DNA from: Gambelia wislizenii
Lineage: Eukaryota; Chordata; Lepidosauria; Squamata; Crotaphytidae
Reading direction: 5' to 3'
DNA: 64,000 nucleotides
Assembly (NCBI GenBank): GCA_030847615.1
Contig: JAUMIR010000005.1
Location: 109,025,116-109,089,115, forward strand
The notes below the pieces were generated by a model. It searched no databases. It was not told where the DNA came from and was given only the letters and a program-made list of their open reading frames with translations. A program made the position numbers and the translations under genes. Shown here one piece after another: positions 55,577-64,000 of this stretch (position 1 is the stretch's first letter; each line of letters starts with the position of its first letter).

Positions 55577-56700
55577 TCAATAATGATACTTCAAAAAATG
55601 ATAAATGGCCAAATGATACTCCTGAATCTGTCTCCCATTGATGTTGGTCTCATAAGCCCAGCTAGTGGCCCGGACTGCGCGCTTCACACGTTCCCACCAC
55701 CTGCACAAATCATCCTTGTACATGTCAGCAAGAGTTAGGTTGTGGGCTAGTGCTGAGGCGATGCACTCTTTACATGCCACATCTTCCAAAAACTTAGGGC
55801 ACAACCTCCAGAGAGGTCTCCCTTTGGGGTAAACCTGACCTATACCAAACTCTACAGCCAAGAGCCCATGATCCGACCAAGGAGTGATCATAACAATGCA
55901 CTTTTCCACCTTCATTTCCTTCACTGCCCTCACACGGTCTATTCTGCTGGCTGAGGTTTTGTGATAATGAGTAAATTGAACTCTTTCCATTGGGGGAAAA
56001 TCCGAACCAAAAGCCTTTCTGCAATAAACAGGAAAAAATTCTAACTCATTCACCACATCAAGAGCTGCATCCTTAAGACCTTGTTTCTCTAGAAAAAAAC
56101 TCCATCTCTCTTTCCTCTTCTGTCAGGGGTTTGGGCAGGGACAACTTTGTCCGCTCTTTCTGGTCTGCGTAAGCACTCCTGTCCATCATCCTTGCCCTGT
56201 TATTGAAATCTCCTATGATAATAAGATGCCGCCAAGTGTTACACTGATCTTTTAAATACCCCCAAAACTTTTTCCATTCAGCATATTTTACAGGAGCATA
56301 AAGCCCACACAGCCTGAAAGACTTCTTTTCTACTCTTCCATCTTTCTGCTTTTCCTCCATACTAAAATCCACCACCAACAACATCCCCAAAACTACTTCT
56401 AACATGAAATCAATGGTCACATTGTTCCTGGCCCTAAACAGGACCCCTACTCCCTAACCGCCAAACTCCCCATATGACCATACAAAAGGTCCTTGTGTCC
56501 ACAATCTCTGACACCGGCTCCACTGTTGTTCGTTACAGATATGAGTTTCCTGCAACACAATGATGTCATAACACAGGCCGCCAAGGCAGGGCAAAATTTC
56601 ATTGCACCTATCCTCAGTTCGCAAGCCACGAACATTGCACGTGGAAATTTTTAATGAACCCATTGTTTTATGTACCCAAAAATTTATTAAGGCGTACATT
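55577..56700 (-). pseudogene. Tx1-like endonuclease domain
   Basis: APE-type endonuclease blocks: LKISTCNVRGLRTEDRCNE (N in block I), DIIVLQETHICNEQQW (catalytic E), FRLCGLYAPVKYAEWKKFW, HLIIIGDFNNRARMMDRS, and a WSDHGLLAVEF block near 55860 (SDH intact). A stop lies after GEFGG and frames shift near 56030-56060. Confidence 0.82.
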
Positions 56701-56928
56701 ATAAATAACCAAAAACTAACAGAAGTATATTGGCCATACTGATTGAAATAATTATTTTCCTACTACAAATCTAACTTAAAGTCTAACTTAACTGAAATCT
56801 AGCTTACAGTCTAACTTATTAAAACTCTCTTGTCCAGACAAGCAATTTACCCGATCTTGCCCCCATCTTGGAGCCCTGCAGTCCTGATGACGCAGGGCTT
56901 TGGCCTTGTTTTCCTCTCAGGCAAGATT

Positions 56929-57195
56929 ATTTATTTATTTATTTATACCCCACTCTTCAGCCATAAGGCTATCAGAGCGGCTTACAAATTGTTTTAAGCA
57001 ACAGCTATTTACACATCTACACTGCGTTAAACAGTTTCCAATGTGTGTTAGCTAATTGCCCCCACAAGCTGGGTACTCAGTTTACCAACCCACGAAAGGA
57101 TGGAAGGCTGAGTGAACCTTGGAGCCCACTGGAATCGAACTTGCAATGTGGTGGCTTGCAGTACTGGCATTTAACCACTGCGCCACCAGGGCTCA
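56929..57195 (-). mobile_element. Sauria-type tRNA SINE, full length
   Basis: Read on the minus strand: GAGCCCTGGTGGCGCAGTGG (A box region), TTGCAAGTTCGATTCCAGTG (B box), GGCTCCAAGGTTCACTCAGC, GGTAAACTGAGTACCCAGC, GGGGGCAATTAGCTAAC, ending TTTGTAAGCCGCTCTGATAG and GAGTGGGGTATAAATAAAT. Head and body match Sauria SINEs; the tail resembles the L2 in this window. Not a tRNA gene. Confidence 0.9.
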
Positions 57196-57518
57196 CAACC
57201 CCTGGAGCAAAGGTGGGGCTAAGAGGTGAATGACAGGGTAAGGTCTACTACACCATTTAAAAACAAAACATGGGTGTTGTCTTTACAAGGGGGGAAATGT
57301 GGATTGATGTGCACTGATGCCAACTTGAAGCAGCTTTGATATGTCTTTGAAAAAAAATTGCAAGATTGCAGACATGCTAAGCTATCCACTTTTGCTGGAA
57401 CAACAGGCCATGTCTGAGAATCAGGATTGGGGGCGAGAGTGAATTATTCATGTTTTTATTGTTGTTAGTTGCCACCACTGAACAGTATTTTTTTAAAGCA
57501 TATCTAAGGTGCGAATTA
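57196..57518. other. no recognised feature
   Basis: Short unique stretch between the SINE and the Tigger-like element. Confidence 0.45.
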
Positions 57519-58759
57519 CAGTTGTCCCTCCACATTCGCGAACTTGACATTCGCGGTTTTGGTTATTTGCGGTTTTGGGAGGGCCCCCCCGGGGCCCCCC
57601 CAAAACCGTGACACGGGGCCTCCCCAAGCCTGGGGAGGGGTGGCGAGGCCTTCGCAGGACCCCCGGAGGCCCTCCAGAGGCCCCGCAAAGGCCTCCAGAG
57701 GCCCCGCGAAGGCCTGGGGAGGGGTGGGGAGGCCTTCGCGGGACCCCCGGAGGCCCTCCGGAGGCCCTGCGAAGGCCTGGGGAGGGGTGGGGAGGCCTTC
57801 ACGGGACCCCCGGAGGCCCTCCGGAGGCCCTGTGAAGGCCTGGGGAGGGGTGGGGAGGCCTTCGTGGGACCCCCGGAGGCCCTCCGGAGGCCCCGCGAAG
57901 GCCTGGGGAGGGAGGGAGGGCCGGGGAGACCTCCGCGGGGCCGAGCAAGGCCCCGCGAAGGCCTGGGGAGGGAGGGGTAAGGGCCGGGGAGACCTCCGCG
58001 GAGCCTAGCAAGGCCCCGCGAAGGCCTGGGGAGGGAGGGAGGGAGGGCCGGGGAGACCTCCGCGGGGCCTAGCAAGGCCCCGCGAAGGCCTGGGGAGGGA
58101 GGGGTAAGGGCCGGGGAGACCTCCGCGGGGCCTAGCAAGTCCCCGCGAAGGCCTGGGGAGGGAGGGGTAAGGGCCGGGGAGACCTCCGCGGGGCCTAGCA
58201 AGTCCCCGCGAAGGCCTGGGGACGGAGGGAGGGAGGGCCGGGGAGACCTCTGCGGGGCCTAGCAAGGCCCCGTGAAGGCCTGGGGACGGAGGGAGGGAGG
58301 GCCGGGGAGACCTCCACGGGACCTAGCAAGGCCCCACGAAGGCCTGGGGACGGAGGGAGGGAGGGCCGGGGAGACCTCCGTGGGGCCTAGCAAGGCCCCG
58401 CGAAGGCCTGGGGAGGGAGGGAGGGAGGGCCGGGGAGACCTCCGCGGGGCCTAGCAAGGCCCTGCGAAGGCCTGGGGAGGGAGGGAGGGAGGGCCGGGGA
58501 GACCTCAGCGGGGCCTAGCAAGGCCCCGCGAAGGCCTGGGGAGGGAGGGAGGGAGGGCCGGGGAGACCTCAGCGGGGCCTAGCAAGGCCCCGCGAAGGCC
58601 TGGGGAGGGAGGGAGGGAGGGCCGGGGAGACCTCCGTGGGGCCTAGGAAGGCCCCGCGAAGGCCTGGGGAGGGAGTGGGAGGGGAGCAGTTATTCACGGA
58701 TTTTTCACATTCGCGGGGGTCCGCAGAACGGAACCCCCGCGAATGTGAAGGGACGACTG
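57519..58759. mobile_element. Tigger-like non-autonomous element filled by a minisatellite
   Basis: TIRs: left CAGTTGTCCCTCCACATTCG, right reversed CAGTCGTCCCTTCACATTCG, flanked by TA at 57517-57518 and 58760-58761. The consensus CAGTYGTCCCT is typical of Tigger-type Tc1/mariner elements. Next to the ends are GACATTCGCGGTTTTGG and GGACCCCCGCGAATG-type repeats. Almost all the interior is a GC-rich array. No transposase is encoded. Confidence 0.88.
57640..58680. repeat. GC- and CpG-rich minisatellite, about 60-63 bp units
   Basis: Part one (about 57640-57900): GGAGGCCTTCGCGGGACCCCCGGAGGCCC-type units of about 60 bp, roughly 4-5. Part two (about 57905-58680): GGCCGGGGAGACCTCCGCGG-type units of about 60-65 bp, roughly 12. 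Both share GCGAAGGCCTGGGGAGGG. Proline/glycine/arginine-rich frames on both strands come from the repeat. High CpG density is directly visible. Confidence 0.9.
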
Positions 58760-58761
58760 TA

Positions 58762-59029
58762 TTCTGGCTAAATAGAAAAGAAGGTTGTTTCGTCACCTCA
58801 GCACACAATTGCTAAGGTCAAAATCCAACATGGTGGTTCTGGGCACTTGAGTTGTTAGCAAGCTTTGCCCCCTGCACACATCCAAACAATCAGCTTTCCA
58901 CTTCCACTGTTAGTGGGAATGCAAATGAATGTGAATCGGTTGTCCCAATGAGTGGAAATATGAATTCCCCGTGGAGCTTTTTATCTCTCTCTCTCTCTGA
59001 TTTATCTCTGGCTTTTCTTCTCAAATGAA
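58762..59029. other. no recognised feature
   Basis: Short unique stretch with a (TC)n run near 58985-58999. Confidence 0.45.
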
Positions 59030-59640
59030 GATTCAGGAAGGACTCATCCCGCATTTTCTGCAAGCGCGCTGATGACTAAAAAGGCCAATCCGAGATAGAC
59101 AAGACCGGTTGCAGAAGGCACAGCAGAAGGTCTCCTTGTTATGTTTCTGGGTTCTGATTCTTTCTGCATTGTCATTTCTCTTCAAGACTTGTTCGGCTTG
59201 AGTTCTCAAATAAAGCTGCAGCATTGTGGATAGTGTGTCTCCATGCCTCCTGATGTGAGGCCAGGGCAGACCATTGTTGGTGATCAATTTGGCTGAGCCT
59301 GAGATGTTGTTTCAGGGAGTCCTTGTATCACTTTTTTGGAGTGCCTCTCTTACGCTGACCCGTGGCGAGTTCACCGTAGAGTACTATTTTGGGGAGGCGA
59401 TGGTCCTCCATCCTAGAAACATGTCCTGCCCAGCACAGCTGTTTTCTCAATATCATGGCCTCAATGCTGGTGCACCTGAAGTTTGGAAATACGGAGGTCA
59501 TGTACTCCATGCAGAAAAAGCCGCAAAGGCTTTTCCTGCAGAGTTTTTGATGGATTTGGCCCCCCTCCTTCCAAATACAGCAGATTGATGTGGGATGGTA
59601 TTTAGACAAATCGTATTCTCCTTGAATTCTATGAGACATA
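59030..59640 (-). pseudogene. LINE ORF2 C-terminus with C2H2 finger
   Basis: Frame 59639-59328 contains RKQLCWAGHVSRMEDHRLPK and IVLYGELATGQRKRGTPKK. After frameshifts, frame 59287-59033 ends with CCAFCNRSCLSRIGLFSHQR and AC, a C-x2-C...H-x-x-x-x-C-like finger. The WAGH..RM..RLPK..YGEL..G.R..G.PK pattern followed by a C-terminal finger closes the polymerase of a widespread LINE group; I do not name the clade. Not a host zinc-finger gene. Confidence 0.7.
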
Positions 59641-60584
59641 TTCTTGCCATATAGACAATTCAGTGGTAAAATTCAGTGCAGCTGCCAAAAAACAAATCAG
59701 GCCCTTCATGGCCACAGGAACCCACACCACCATGCCAACCCATCACTGCAACTGCCATCTGCTGTTACTCTTCTGAAGCCAGGAAGGAGTCCTGAAGCAT
59801 GTGACGAAGGCTAGTCACATGTTCATGTGCTGCAGGCCAGCTTCCTGTCTATGGAGAATGGGATGCAGATGATGACAGCTGCAGAGACTGGCTAGCATGC
59901 CAGACTCCTTCCCATTTCATACAGGTAACAGGGGAGCAATGGAGAGATCCACAGGCAGAATATGCCTGCAGAGTGCCAGCATATTCTGGACCATGTAGTT
60001 TAGCCCTTCAAGGCTAAACTTCAAGCCTTTGCCACTTCTGCCTGGCCTTACTCCATTCCTCTGTTCATGTTCACCTGCCTCACACCACTGCCTAGTCTCC
60101 TCTTCTTGGACCTTGAAGATGCCATTGCACTCCCTTTCTTCTTTCTGCTCCATCCCTTCCTTCCTTGCTCCTCACCACCAAGTGCTTCATCTCATACCTG
60201 TCTTGTTTCTGTATATTTCAAAGCAAATGCCAAAACAGTGTGGCAGACCTAGTCCCCCCACCCCACATTTCTTAACACCACCTTCACATATTTTGCTTTC
60301 CTTTCTAGATATTGATATTTTCTACACCCACTACATTGATGCTGTTGTGATTGCATTTCCTGCTGCCGTGTAACTAGTAACAGGAAAACAAATTGCATGG
60401 CAATAAGGAATGGTGTTCAGTAACTAATTAACTAAATAAATGTGCTGACTATACACACATTTGTGCACACACACACACACACACAAATACATACAAGTGC
60501 TATGCTCATTTATTTAGGTGTAAAACCCATTTAACTTAGTGGGTCATACACCTGAGCATGCAATTTAAATGCCTGTACCAAGAG
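59641..60584. other. no recognised feature
   Basis: Unique sequence with short domain-free frames; an AC microsatellite lies at 60467-60483. Confidence 0.4.
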
Positions 60585-60690
60585 TGGGAATCACATGGAC
60601 TTCCAGCATTCCTCATTATTGGCTATGGTGGCCAGGGCTGCTTGGAGTTGCAGGGTTCATGCAATTTCTACCCCTGGAATATATCATGAG
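60585..60690. mobile_element. possible hAT-type MITE fragment
   Basis: CTTCCAGCATTCCTCATTATTGG and CCAGGGCTGCTTGGAGTTGC resemble the palindrome-like core of common hAT-derived MITEs. No ends or target duplication were resolved. Confidence 0.4.
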
Positions 60691-60997
60691 CTCTATGCTA
60701 ATAAAGTGTTGGTGACAGTGGTGGGGCAGTGAAAATCTCTCTTAAACAGCTATATTTGGTTCCTACCTTAACAGTACATGACTTACTTTATGTGATGATA
60801 TATGCTCTGGCAGACTATTATATCTACAGTGCAACTCTAAACTTGTTTATTCAGTAGTAAATCTCATTGAGCTCCATAGAACTTAGTCTCTAGAAAACAT
60901 GTTTAGGATTGTGACCTTTTAAAAATGTAACTGTTTTCCATTTATTTTATTTCTTTTTCAAAATGGATAATTGGTGGATCCACTATACCTTCACAAT

Positions 60998-61226
60998 ACA
61001 GTAGGCCTTCAATATCCACTGGGGCTTGGTTCTAGGACCCACCCACCCCAGTGGATACCAAAATCCATAGATGCTCAAGTTCCATTATATACAACTGTGT
61101 AGTGAAACAGCACCCCTTATATAAAATGGCAACAGCAGGGTTTGCTGTTTGGAATGCTTGTTTTCAGAATATTTTCACTCGCTTGTTAGATGACTCCATG
61201 GATTATGCAGGGCTGACCATATTATG
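60998..61226. mobile_element. Tigger-like MITE, degraded
   Basis: The left end CAGTAGGCCTTCAATATCC, then GATACCAAAATCCATAGATG, and a right side with GACTCCATGGATTATGC and GCAGGGCTGACCATA; the right TIR has lost several bases. Pattern matches Tigger MITEs, which open CAGTAGGCCCTCCATATCC. Confidence 0.7.
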
Positions 61227-61229
61227 ATA

Positions 61230-64000
61230 ATGATTATTATTATTATTTTAAAAAGAGAGAAATAATGTCTGAGAGTGAAAATAGTGAAGGGCACTGACGT
61301 AAGGGGGAAGAGCGAGATGAAAATCAAACATTTAATCATATAGAAAGGTCTGTAAGTGTTACATCTTGAGGTTCTTTTTATTTAATATATTTCGATCATG
61401 GAAATTGGGATAAATAGATTCCATATAAAACCAGGCCAGCTGGATAATATGGCAAGCCTGCTTGTCAGACTGCTTGTTTTTGACAAATTAAGCCATTTAT
61501 AAACCTCTTTTGGAATTCAAATGGTTAAAGGTGTGGGAACAATAAGACAATGGATTCTACAATGTTATAACAAAGAGCTAACTATATCAAGCTAGGTCAG
61601 TGTCTCTGAATTCTTCTTTCTAAGTTTGATAACAGTAGCTTCACCAGATTAGAACTAATTTTATTTCTCCCCTTTTCCATTTTCTCTAGTGAACCATTCC
61701 CACCCTGGCAACAACAGCAAGTGTGTTGGCAGGCTGGCCACCATTTTGCATCCTCAGTGTTATATAGCTAGCATTGTTCCAGGGAATTTCTACTATTTCT
61801 ATGGGAAGAAGAAAAAAAAAAAAGAACACATTCAGAACAGTTTTCGAGGGGGGGATAATCTTCTGAGAATGTTCAGCTCAATGTCTAGCCTAGGTTTCCT
61901 CTAGGTTTCCCCAAATTTTAAATTTCTGATAGGTCTTTTCCTTTAATGTGTCAAAATGATGCTTGGAGAATATGTTAAGGGATTCAAACCTGAGGGGTTC
62001 TCTTTGGCTAGAATAGCTGAGGAATCTGGGAAGGCCTCCCTATGTGTTTTTAATAAGACTAACAATATTTTTTTTTCATTTAAACATGTATCTTCATTAA
62101 TAAAGATGACCCTCTTCATAGAAACAGGATAAGACATTTAAATTTTAGAACCATTACCTTAATTTTAGAAAATTTACAATCAAGCATGTACCTATCCCTG
62201 GTAGACGTTGGACTTTATCAGACCAGGCAAATATGGCATCATAAGGATGCCTAATGATTAGGAAAGGGTGTGCATACTAGACGATGTTGTCCTTTCACAA
62301 TCATGTACCGTGAAAAACCTTTCCAAGCAGCCAATTGATCTCCCATGGCAATTTGTTGCTGACATTGCCGGCATTTAAATCCTCGTGCCATTGTACTGAG
62401 GTGAATACAGCATCAATGACAGAACACCTCCAGGTGAGATTGTGACAACCATGTAGGGGACACACCTTTTATGACCCTCCATGTACCTGTGACTTTTTAA
62501 GTGAGTTTTTGTGATTTCCTGTACTTTTTATGTGTTTATTTTCCTTTTTATTTTTGATTTTCTTGCACTAGTGTCTTCTCATGAGTATCGATGAGATCCT
62601 GAACCAGGAAGTGAGTGGAGTTCCATTTCACTCTCCGATTGTGCCTGGGCAGTCTGTGAACACTGCTAAAGGTAGGTCTGATCAAGCAGGTTCTTTTCCC
62701 AGCATAAAAACATTTTAAAACATGCTGGGGAAATAACATTAATGGGGAGGGTTTGCTAAAGTCCTTAAAGTTTAATTTTCCTTTTCTCCTTATCCCACCA
62801 AATCACATGTACAGTCTACGAAACTTCTCATTGAAACTTCTGTGGCATTTATATGATGAAAAACACTTAGTTCACCATCATTCTTTACTGCAAAGTAAAC
62901 CCATCTCCTAACCTTTTATTTTCTTTGGATTAATTCATTAATTGCCCCTTTTCACCATTGGCTGTGTGTCACTTAAATTCCATGGTCACGAAATCCTCTT
63001 TCAGCAGTACTACAGTCAACAATGATTATGTAACACAGAGAAGCAAGTGCAATTTCAGCAGGCAAGCCCACTCTTTAATGACAGGCATTAACTTATTCAT
63101 AGTCCCTCTAGGCAGACTTTTTGCTTAGCACCTGGGCTTGCTACATCCCTTACACAGCAAATACTATGTAAAGACTCAAACTCTTTACATAGCTCTTTTG
63201 CTAAATCCCTCAGTGTCCTAGACCATATGGTGGATTTGTTTGGACTCTTCACAGTTTAAGTGAGGAGTATGCACAGAGTTTTTTTGTTAGGGGTTTCGTG
63301 TGTGTGTGTGCAGTAGCATAACTGCCCCTGACATGTATAAACAGTGGGAAGGAAAAATTATATGAAGCAGGTCCAAGGTTTTCTAGAAAATGAAATGATG
63401 GCCAGGGAAACTATTAGGGGAAAAGAACAAGTCTGAGAGTAGAAAGAATATTGATAGTGTATGGACTGGAAAAATGAAAGTGCTCAAATGAATTTTCCCC
63501 ATCTCAGTTTATTGGATTACAAACTACATATCCCAACAGTAAAGCCTAGGAAAATGAAAAGCATTCCTTGGATCTAAAATATATCAGCGTCTGTGTCAGA
63601 ATGTCTCTGGGACAGCATTCCTAAGGCAGGGTGCCCCCTCAGATGGCAGAAAATGTGTGTGTGGGGGGGAGGTCTCTGGTTATTTAAAATTACGGAGGGG
63701 GGATGTGGAGACAAGGATTCCTTCAGATACCCTGCTTCCCAGAATGCTACTTTGAATATTTCTACCTTTATGGAACACTTTGAATACAAACTCATCTATT
63801 AAAAAATAACCCTGGACACTCTCCATTCATAAGGACACTCTCCATTCATAAGGAAACAGTTCACAAATGCTTCCCAATCTTCAGTGGAAACTGAGTATCT
63901 GTCATCAGCCCATCAATCCTTGTAGCTTCACATTTCAGGGGGAGATAAGGTGATATACAGGCTACCTTGCTTGTCCACCATTAAACTGAGGTGGTCTAAT
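61230..64000. other. no confident feature
   Basis: Unique sequence. An A run lies at 61808-61822, a TG repeat near 63297-63311, and a 19-base direct repeat (ACACTCTCCATTCATAAGG) occurs twice in tandem at about 63815-63852. Short reading frames carry no recognised domain. No host exon could be supported. Confidence 0.4.

Larger units (their letters stand above)
53125..56928 (-). mobile_element. Tx1-like (L1 clade) LINE, internally deleted
   Basis: Minus-strand LINE with a T-rich (reversed poly-A) 3' end at about 53125. Reading right to left: endonuclease, RT fingers and palm start, deletion, thumb-side sequence, and a C-terminal zinc-knuckle domain. The C-terminal Cys/His layout and the RT fingers resemble Tx1-clade elements (family knowledge, not proven here). 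A Sauria-type SINE adjoins its 5' end at 56929. All frames are broken. Confidence 0.7.

Noticed and set aside
57519..58759. CRISPR-like array
   Set aside because: Units are contiguous tandem repeats without unique spacers, in a vertebrate genome inside a MITE.
57544..58808. Proline/glycine/arginine-rich frames of 60-212 codons
   Set aside because: Produced by the 60-63-bp minisatellite; all frames stay open by repeat composition.
59033..59287. Host C2H2 zinc-finger gene
   Set aside because: Single degenerate finger at the end of a broken LINE polymerase, out of frame with its upstream part.
61230..64000. Host gene exons
   Set aside because: Short frames without domains or paired splice signals I could trust; nothing beyond chance.

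Overview
This is eukaryotic, vertebrate-type DNA, most likely from a squamate reptile (a lizard). I see no operons, CRISPR arrays, rRNA genes or convincing host exons. The squamate call is inference from the repeat mix: CR1, L2, L1, Tx1-like and RTE-BovB LINEs together with tRNA-headed SINEs (one of Sauria type, one with a BovB-like tail), tyrosine-recombinase (DIRS/Ngaro-like) retrotransposons, Tigger-like MITEs and a gammaretrovirus-like ERV. Nearly everything recognisable is a transposable element, and almost every coding region is broken.

Layout. 1-9.5 kb: L2 and CR1 pieces, a possible hAT element, a GT-rich minisatellite, a 1.5-kb TA-flanked inverted-repeat element filled with a GC-rich minisatellite, and a BovB LINE 3' end. 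9.5-32.2 kb: one large nest. A minus-strand DIRS element (copy A) was split by an L1 that left an 18-base target duplication. That L1 was split by a plus-strand DIRS element (copy B). Copy B was split by a chimeric minus-strand CR1 (inside gag) and by a minus-strand ERV (between RT and RNase H; two 430-bp LTRs, AAGA target duplication, proline-tRNA primer site). 32.2-36.8 kb: nothing firm. 36.8-42.8 kb: a near-full-length plus-strand CR1 (copy B) and an AT-rich LINE-like tail. 44-49.6 kb: SINEs, a 328-bp foldback palindrome, and a compact DIRS (copy C) with gag joined to recombinase and an L2 inside it. 52.6-58.8 kb: a Tigger-like MITE, a Tx1-like LINE lacking its RT core, a full Sauria-type SINE, and a second minisatellite-filled Tigger-like element. 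59-64 kb: a LINE C-terminus with a C2H2 finger, small MITEs and unassigned sequence.

How the parts relate. The elements record order of insertion and some recombination. CR1 copies A and B lie in opposite orientation about 18 kb apart and share a tract of about 1.8 kb that is almost identical, although their 3' regions differ clearly; this suggests gene conversion or template switching. SINE families share their 3' tails with LINEs present in the same window. Two unrelated retrotransposon types here (DIRS and CR1) each carry an SGNH-hydrolase/esterase domain. No system clearly outside known transposable-element biology was found.
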